Under the pieces are notes generated by a model. It ran no database searches and had not been told where the DNA came from. It saw only the letters and a program-made list of their open reading frames with translations. Positions 13,949 to 18,225 of a stretch of 18,225 nt of DNA are shown here, piece after piece. The stretch is taken from NCBI GenBank assembly GCA_051646185.1, contig JBOFCS010000042.1, positions 1 to 18,225 of the forward strand, read 5' to 3'. The translations under genes were made by a program, and so were the position numbers. Numbering within the stretch: position 1 is the first letter of the stretch; each line of letters starts with the position of its first letter. This stretch comes from JBOFCS01 sp051646185. Its GTDB lineage: Bacteria; Actinomycetota; Actinomycetes; Mycobacteriales; Mycobacteriaceae.

Positions 13949-15417
13949 GGAATCAGCCCTTCTGAATTAACCGCTTTGCCAACCAGGTCTGCTAACTTAT
14001 CAACATCAGCAACGGGGTCAATACTCTGCGGTGGGTTCAAAGCATCTGCAAGAAGAATCGAAATACTCTGGTAAGCAGGAGAAACCGGACGAACAGCCGC
14101 AGATTCGATGGATCCTAGAACCCCTTCCCATGCGGGATAAACCTTTTGAAAATCCGGATCGGCATACAGGGCTTTAAGCACCGGAGGCACACCACCACTG
14201 ACGGCGTTATTGCGTTGATTCTTCTCATTTGTTAAGCAGGCAACAGCCTCCCACGCAAAATCTGGGTGCTCAGTTGTTTTTGCCACCGCAATATTAAAGC
14301 CGCCAATAGTTACTTTGGCTGGTTTCCCAGGAATGACACCCGGATACGGTGCGCTTGCAAAAGCTTGAGTTGTTTTTGCTAGTGCTTCAGCGAAAAGTGG
14401 ATTCGAGTTAATGAAACTACCTTTTTCATCAAGGGCAGCGCTGTATCCGGTCAGATCAAGGAATTTCACTGCTCCAGCTGCCGCATTAGTCATAATACTC
14501 GGCAAAACAAATGGATAATTTACCTCGAACAACGCATCACCGCGTTCGAGTGCATCCCTGGCCGTACCTTCATCACTCTGCGAGACTGAAGGATCTCTAC
14601 CGTCAGCTGTCGCCACCCTTTTCATTATTGATAATGCTTTTTCGGTAGCGGCGCGATGCTCTGGAGTATCATTGAGAGTGACTAACTTTCCATCTGCACC
14701 AACCACACTTCCGCCTGCACTGGCTAGCAACGTATTAAACCAAACCATTAGCCCTTCATACTGTTTGGCCTGCACTGCGATCTGAGCGGGTTGCCCGCGC
14801 TTAGCATTTTCTTCGGCTCTATCGATCATCTCATCCCAGGTCTGCGGTGGCTGAGAGTTAGTGTTTGGCAATGCGTCTGGCCGATACCAAAGAAGTTGAG
14901 TATTGGAATTTAACGGTACGGCAAAAAGTTTATCTTTCCAGGAGGCAGTAGCAAGTGGGCCTTCTAATGTAGAACCATCCTTGAGTTTTGCGACAAGATC
15001 ATCAGGCACCGGCAGCGCCCATCCTGCCTCGGCAAACTCGGCGGTCCACACCACATCAAGTGTCATCAGGTCCAGAGTGTGGTCATTACCGGCTAATCTG
15101 CGTGCCAATTGAAGCCGTTGATCATTAGCGCTTTTAGGCAAGGTTTGCTGTTCAATAAGATACCTACCACCAGAAACCGCACTGCACTCTTTGGCCGCAG
15201 CAGCATACTGCTGTGCACCGTCAGCAGCCGTATAAAAATTTAGTACCACCCCATCTGAAGCCGAATCGCAAGCACTGAGCAGGGGGCATAGCAGCATCGC
15301 CACCACAGTCAGGCTTGCCGTTCGTCGCCTCAGCGACGGCGGGCCCGCCTGTCGACTTGGCTGTACCAGCATTGACTTGCCTATCAAACCTGAGATTGGT
15401 GAAGATCTCAGCTGCAC
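13945..15417 (-). CDS. lpqY: Trehalose-binding lipoprotein LpqY
   Basis: A 490-residue exported solute-binding lipoprotein, the extracellular receptor of the SugABC trehalose importer. Segments strongly like mycobacterial LpqY include QRLQLARRL, the DVVWTAEFAEAGWALP block, NTQLLWYRPD, VWFNTLLASAGGSV, PAKVTIGGFNIAVAKTT and AAVRPVSPAYQ. The lipobox is LLSAC with Cys50, preceded by an arginine cluster (LRRRT) and hydrophobic stretch. I chose GTG 15417 because AAAGGAGG lies 5 bases upstream. That gives a long 49-residue pre-cysteine region; an internal ATG (15372) would give a more ordinary 34-residue leader but has only a weak AGG. The frame also opens at TTG 15468, without support. The gene heads the operon. 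Confidence 0.93.
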   Translation of the reverse strand: MQLRSSPISGLIGKSMLVQPSRQAGPPSLRRRTASLTVVAMLLCPLLSACDSASDGVVLNFYTAADGAQQYAAAAKECSAVSGGRYLIEQQTLPKSANDQRLQLARRLAGNDHTLDLMTLDVVWTAEFAEAGWALPVPDDLVAKLKDGSTLEGPLATASWKDKLFAVPLNSNTQLLWYRPDALPNTNSQPPQTWDEMIDRAEENAKRGQPAQIAVQAKQYEGLMVWFNTLLASAGGSVVGADGKLVTLNDTPEHRAATEKALSIMKRVATADGRDPSVSQSDEGTARDALERGDALFEVNYPFVLPSIMTNAAAGAVKFLDLTGYSAALDEKGSFINSNPLFAEALAKTTQAFASAPYPGVIPGKPAKVTIGGFNIAVAKTTEHPDFAWEAVACLTNEKNQRNNAVSGGVPPVLKALYADPDFQKVYPAWEGVLGSIESAAVRPVSPAYQSISILLADALNPPQSIDPVADVDKLADLVGKAVNSEGLIP

Positions 15418-15422
15418 GGCCG

Positions 15423-15430
15423 CCTCCTTT
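15423..15430 (-). promoter_or_regulatory. Shine-Dalgarno deciding the LpqY start
   Basis: AAAGGAGG on the minus strand lies 5 bases before GTG 15417. It favours this start over the internal ATG at 15372. Confidence 0.65.
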
Positions 15431-15483
15431 GTACACAGATCACTAGTGCGAGAAACCCCGCGAAGCAACCGTAGAGGGTAGGC

Positions 15484-15503
15484 AACGTGATATGCAACAC
15501 GTT
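15484..15503. promoter_or_regulatory. Inverted repeat at the lpqY transcription start, candidate repressor operator
   Basis: AACGTG and CACGTT half-sites (15484-15489 and 15498-15503) are separated by 8 bases (ATATGCAA). It lies immediately downstream of the proposed -10 box and covers the expected start point, the standard place for a repressor of a sugar-uptake operon. No regulator gene is adjacent; a LacI- or GntR-type regulator is a guess. Confidence 0.5.
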
Positions 15504-15504
15504 C

Positions 15505-15534
15505 AATATATGGTTGCGGTCACAAACCCCACAA
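15505..15534 (-). promoter_or_regulatory. Promoter of the lpqY-sugABC operon
   Basis: On the minus strand TTGTGG (15534-15529), 18-base spacer, TATATT (15510-15505). A start near 15498 leaves an untranslated leader of about 80 bases that includes the inverted repeat and the strong SD. Confidence 0.6.
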
Positions 15535-15552
15535 CAAAGGCTCTAGCTGGAA

Positions 15553-16056
15553 CTACAGCATCAGCTTGGCTAACAAGTCACGTCCAGCTTCAGCGCTGCG
15601 CGGCTCACAAAGGACATCGTATCGCCCTGCCACCAACTGCCTAGTGGAGCTAAAATCTCGGGTACCCCTGGACATCGCATAAGGAATTGCTGTAGAGATA
15701 ACACCAAAAACTATCCCAAAAATGACCCCGGTAAGTAATGGTCCTAATAGGTTATCACTAAACAGCCCTAGCACTAGACCAATGAATACACCTAGCCAAG
15801 CTCCTGAGATAATCCCTCCACCAATAACTTTGGACCAATTAAGTCGCCCAAGCACCCGTTCAACCTGCATAAGATCAACACCCACTATGGTCACGTCCTG
15901 CACCGAAAATTGCTGATCAGATAAATAGTCCACCGCCCGCTGCGCCTCGGCATAAGTCGGATAAGAAGCAATCGGCCAACCTCGCGGAGGGGTGGGAAGG
16001 TTTAACGAGTTTCTCAACGAATTGCGGGTCCCCGACTGCTGCTCTGAGTTGACCAT
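15553..16056 (-). CDS. GSP17M-like general stress domain membrane protein (Rv1234-like)
   Basis: A 167-residue protein. Residues 27-63 (WPIASYPTYAEAQRAVDYL, then FSVQDVTIVGVDL) resemble the N-terminal domain of general stress protein 17M. Two membrane segments follow, at about 78-99 and 103-126, rich in Gly, and then a short cytosolic or external tail with an RYDVLCEP strand. The molecular function of this family is unknown. In M. tuberculosis a comparable gene (Rv1234) also sits just upstream of lpqY on the same strand. The ATG has a good SD (AAGGAG, 7 bases upstream). A gap of 135 bp containing the lpqY promoter separates it from the importer operon. Confidence 0.8.
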   Translation of the reverse strand: MVNSEQQSGTRNSLRNSLNLPTPPRGWPIASYPTYAEAQRAVDYLSDQQFSVQDVTIVGVDLMQVERVLGRLNWSKVIGGGIISGAWLGVFIGLVLGLFSDNLLGPLLTGVIFGIVFGVISTAIPYAMSRGTRDFSSTRQLVAGRYDVLCEPRSAEAGRDLLAKLML

Positions 16057-16150
16057 GGACTAACTCCTTAACTGTCGATGTTCTTGTGCAGTACACGTAC
16101 CTAAATACGCTCCGATATCTAGTTAACGCAGCAGTCCATCAAATAGTGCC

Positions 16151-16179
16151 GGGAACACGTTACCCATCTCAGGTAAGTT
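16151..16179 (+). promoter_or_regulatory. Possible promoter of the DUF4190 gene (ECF-like -35)
   Basis: GGGAAC (16151-16156) resembles the -35 of SigE/SigH-type envelope-stress promoters. The downstream candidates are GTA (16173) at 16-base spacing or GTT (16177) at 20. A TAAGTT box (16174-16179) ends 7 bases before the ATG, which would make the message leaderless. Which sigma factor applies cannot be decided. Confidence 0.35.
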
Positions 16180-16186
16180 CTTTGCT

Positions 16187-16612
16187 ATGAGCACCTCTGA
16201 GGACCATCCCGAACAAACCTCTCCTGCCGCTACTGCTTACCCGCAACCCACCCCTTACTCCCATATAGACCCCCACCTGCAGAGTAGCTATAACCCAAGT
16301 CAACCCCCTTATCCGCAGTCCTATGGACAAACTAGATATGGCTACCCCCCTTCAGGGCAGCCGGTCGGCACCAATGGTCTAGCTGTCGCTTCTCTCATTA
16401 CCTCATTAACCGGCATTTTCACTTGTGGTCTTGGTGCAATAGTTGGCCTAATTTTAGGGATCATTGCTCTCAAACAGACCCGGGAAACCCGGCAGGATGG
16501 TCATGGCTTAGCCCTAGCCGGAGTTATTATCGGTGGAGTAATTCTCACCTTGATCATTGCTTACCTAGCCTTCCTTGTTGCGCTAGGCATCAGCAGCAGT
16601 TACCCCCACTAG
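16187..16612 (+). CDS. Proline/tyrosine-rich DUF4190 membrane protein
   Basis: A 141-residue protein. The first 62 residues are a disordered, presumably cytosolic tail rich in Pro, Tyr, Gln and Ser with repeated PPYPQSY/YGYPPS-like units. Residue 63 begins the DUF4190 signature NGLAVASLITSLTGIFTCGLGAIVG, followed by the GIIALKQTRE connector, GHGLALAG and a second helix (107-135), giving two membrane segments. No enzymatic function is known for DUF4190. The ATG has no good SD. It diverges from the GSP17M-like gene and converges on the CoA-ester lyase with a 12-base gap. It probably corresponds to the M. tuberculosis Rv1233c position. Confidence 0.82.
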   Translation: MSTSEDHPEQTSPAATAYPQPTPYSHIDPHLQSSYNPSQPPYPQSYGQTRYGYPPSGQPVGTNGLAVASLITSLTGIFTCGLGAIVGLILGIIALKQTRETRQDGHGLALAGVIIGGVILTLIIAYLAFLVALGISSSYPH

Positions 16613-16624
16613 TGCTGTGCAGAT

Positions 16625-17590
16625 CTAGCTCGGTGGGGTAAAAAACATCGTCCTCTTCAAGCCAGCCGCACGGCCCTTCGCTGAAATTACTAAGGCCATT
16701 TTGCGGCTAGCCTCATCAATCATTTCTTCCCCAAGCATCACAGCACCTTTTGCTCCACCTGCAACAGAGGTATAAAACTCATAGGCATCGAGGATGAGTT
16801 CAGCACGATCAAAATCCTGTTGCCGGGGACTAAAAATTTCATTTGCCGCCGCAATTTGGTCAGGATGCAGTACCCATTTACCGTCAAAACCTAATGCCGC
16901 ACTACGGGAGGCAACTCTGTTGAATGCCGGAACATCTCGAACCGCAAGATAAGGACCATCGATAGCAGCAAGGTTGTGCGTCCGAGCAGCGAGTAAAATA
17001 GTCATCAAAATATGATGGTAAGCATCACCAGTGTCGTATCCCTGAGGTTGTTCACCAACGACTAAAGTTCTCATATTGATGCTCGCCATAAAGTCCGCCG
17101 GACCAAATACCAAAGATTCCACCCGATTACTTGCCGCTGCAATAGCATTGATATTTGTTAGTCCCTGAGCATTTTCAATCTGAGCTTCGATGCCGATTCT
17201 GCCAACCTCAAGATCGTATGTCTTTTCAAGCTGCGTCAGCAATAAATCTAAAGCATGCACATGACTGGCATCACTAACTTTTGGTAACAAAAGCGCATCA
17301 ATATGTTCCCCCGCACCACTAACCACCTCAACAACATCCTGGTAAGTCCACGGAGTTGTCCAATCATTAACCCTTACTACCCGAAGTTGACTCCCCCAGC
17401 CCTTAGAGTTCAGTGCAGCAACAATTCTAGATCGGGCATCAGCCTTAGCCACCGGCGCAACCGCATCTTCAAGATCAAGAAAAACCTCATCCGCGGGCAA
17501 ATTCATAGCTTTATCAATCATCTTCTGGTTACTGCCAGGCACCGCAAGACAAGAGCGACGTGGACGACCACTATCGGTAACTACACCCAT
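16625..17590 (-). CDS. HpcH/HpaI-CitE-family CoA-ester lyase (citrate lyase beta-like)
   Basis: A 321-residue TIM-barrel lyase of the CitE/malyl-CoA lyase family. Motifs are RRSCLAVPGSNQKM (11-24), the acidic VFLDLEDAVAP (36-46), Arg73 in VRVND, GIEAQIENAQGL (133-144, Glu139 a probable metal ligand), LVFGPADFMAS (160-170, Asp166) and GKWVLHPDQI. There are no citrate lyase alpha or gamma genes nearby, so this is a stand-alone CitE-like enzyme; family members cleave or hydrolyse malyl-CoA, methylmalyl-CoA or citramalyl-CoA, and the choice is open. I chose ATG 17590, with AAGGAA about 8 bases upstream. The frame stays open back to 17908, but that would overlap the divergent MgtE-like gene and adds sequence unlike the family. 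It converges on the DUF4190 gene. Confidence 0.9.
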   Translation of the reverse strand: MGVVTDSGRPRRSCLAVPGSNQKMIDKAMNLPADEVFLDLEDAVAPVAKADARSRIVAALNSKGWGSQLRVVRVNDWTTPWTYQDVVEVVSGAGEHIDALLLPKVSDASHVHALDLLLTQLEKTYDLEVGRIGIEAQIENAQGLTNINAIAAASNRVESLVFGPADFMASINMRTLVVGEQPQGYDTGDAYHHILMTILLAARTHNLAAIDGPYLAVRDVPAFNRVASRSAALGFDGKWVLHPDQIAAANEIFSPRQQDFDRAELILDAYEFYTSVAGGAKGAVMLGEEMIDEASRKMALVISAKGRAAGLKRTMFFTPPS

Positions 17591-17675
17591 TTGACCAACT
17601 TCCTTTCCTCGACTGGATCGCTGCTCAGTCACCCTAAGTGGTGCTCGCAACTTCACAGTCTTTACCCTGACAGTC

Positions 17676-18225
17676 ATGGCAGCAGTGAGCAAGGTGTATG
17701 CAGCCAGGCTCGCCGGCCTGGCAGTACTTGGCCCGGACGGTGAATCCATCGGCCGGGTACGAGATGTTGTCATCACCATTCGCCTTGGCCGCCAACAACC
17801 ACGAGTTTTAGGAATAGTTGTTGAATTGCTCAGCCGCAGAAGGATTTTTGTCCCAATGCTGAGAGTAACTGCCATCGAACCCACTTCAGTCACACTTACC
17901 ACCGGCAATGTATCGCTACGACGTTTTGCACAACGCCCTGGCGAAATTCTCGCTTTGGCTCAAGTCCTTGATTCGCGCGTGCGGGTTGAAGATCCCGATC
18001 TTGACATGCTAGCAAACCAAGAGGTTGTAGTTGTCGACCTTGGTATCGAACTCACCCGCACTAGAGACTGGTTGGTGTCACGAATCGCCGTCCGGGGTTC
18101 CCGCGGCCGTCTTGGTCGGCGAGCAGAAATTCATGTGGTGCATTGGCAGCATGTTAAAGGCTTAACACATTCCAGCCTGGCCATGCCTGGACAGGGGGTT
18201 TCTGCTCTACTTCAGCAGTTTGAAG
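17676..18225 (+). CDS. PRC-barrel/MgtE N-domain protein (Rv1232c-like), 3' truncated by the window
   Basis: The first 183 residues of a longer protein. It begins MAAVSKVYAARLAGLAVLG and continues with GESIGRVRDVV, RRRIFVPMLRV, TTGNVSLRRF, QRPGEILALAQVLDSRV and VVVVDLGIELTRTRDW, then MPGQGVSALLQQFE at the window edge. This is very close to M. tuberculosis Rv1232c as I recall it, a protein with N-terminal PRC-barrel-like strands followed by MgtE intracellular N and CBS domains but no magnesium channel domain. Those later domains would lie beyond the window. It may be a magnesium- or nucleotide-sensing cytosolic protein; that is inference. No SD is visible; TACCCT (17663-17668) ends 7 bases before the ATG, suggesting a leaderless start. 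It diverges from the CoA-ester lyase gene across 85 bp. Confidence 0.88.
   Translation, partial: MAAVSKVYAARLAGLAVLGPDGESIGRVRDVVITIRLGRQQPRVLGIVVELLSRRRIFVPMLRVTAIEPTSVTLTTGNVSLRRFAQRPGEILALAQVLDSRVRVEDPDLDMLANQEVVVVDLGIELTRTRDWLVSRIAVRGSRGRLGRRAEIHVVHWQHVKGLTHSSLAMPGQGVSALLQQFE

Noticed and set aside
15496..16161. AACACGTT present in both the lpqY and DUF4190 promoter regions as a shared regulatory motif
   Set aside because: The same 8-mer, or its complement, also occurs inside coding sequence near 1713 and 10064, so sharing is likely chance.
17591..17908. N-terminal extension of the CoA-ester lyase frame upstream of 17590
   Set aside because: It overlaps the well-supported divergent MgtE-like gene, reads as low-complexity Ser/Thr/Arg sequence and is unlike CitE proteins; an SD supports the ATG at 17590.
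1..18225. CRISPR array, insertion sequence, phage or integrase genes
   Set aside because: No regularly spaced direct repeats, transposase or integrase motifs, or att-like duplications were seen on either strand.

Overview
The window looks like chromosome of a mycolic-acid actinobacterium (order Mycobacteriales/Corynebacteriales), probably a Corynebacterium-like species of unusually low GC (roughly half or slightly below by eye; not computed). The evidence is the end of the fused 2-oxoglutarate dehydrogenase/decarboxylase Kgd/OdhA, a complete LpqY-SugA-SugB-SugC trehalose importer, an LpqZ-type lipoprotein, and an MgtE-domain protein very like Mycobacterium tuberculosis Rv1232c. From memory, the order and relative strands of kgd, SDR, lpqZ, corA, sugC-sugB-sugA-lpqY, a GSP17M-like protein, a DUF4190-like protein and the Rv1232c-like gene mirror M. 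tuberculosis Rv1248c to Rv1232c, so this is a conserved core block with lineage-specific genes inserted.

Left part (1-4550): the 3' end of kgd/odhA ends at a strong hairpin terminator. A TetR-family regulator then diverges from a tightly packed operon of a Baeyer-Villiger-type flavin monooxygenase, a short-chain dehydrogenase and an HSL-family esterase. A perfect 42-bp palindrome sits in the divergent promoter. The gene set resembles the mycobacterial mymA (Rv3083-Rv3085) and ethA-type loci, and suggests a TetR-controlled ketone/ester or lipid oxidation cassette. The esterase converges on lpqZ with a 50-bp overlap, and a long hairpin lies in the overlap area.

Middle (4450-10922): malic enzyme and LpqZ (osmoprotectant-binding-type lipoprotein) form a minus-strand pair. 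A solitary RmlC-like sugar epimerase lies on the plus strand. A minus-strand operon follows: PHP-domain phosphoesterase, MarC-type membrane protein and a three-helix small membrane protein, joined by overlapping or near-touching start and stop codons. The CorA magnesium channel diverges from it and ends stop-to-stop with a probable SUFU-domain protein.

Right part (11006-18225): the minus-strand lpqY-sugA-sugB-sugC operon would reimport trehalose released during mycomembrane assembly. It has a recognisable promoter and an inverted repeat at the probable transcription start. Beyond it come a GSP17M-like membrane protein, a divergent proline-rich DUF4190 protein, a CitE/HpcH-type CoA-ester lyase, and the 5' part of a PRC-barrel/MgtE-N protein that runs off the window.

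Several genes have a plausible -10 box six to seven bases before their start codon and no clear Shine-Dalgarno, suggesting leaderless mRNAs. I saw no rRNA, tRNA, CRISPR array or insertion sequence. The most distinctive candidate system is the TetR-palindrome-monooxygenase/SDR/esterase cassette.
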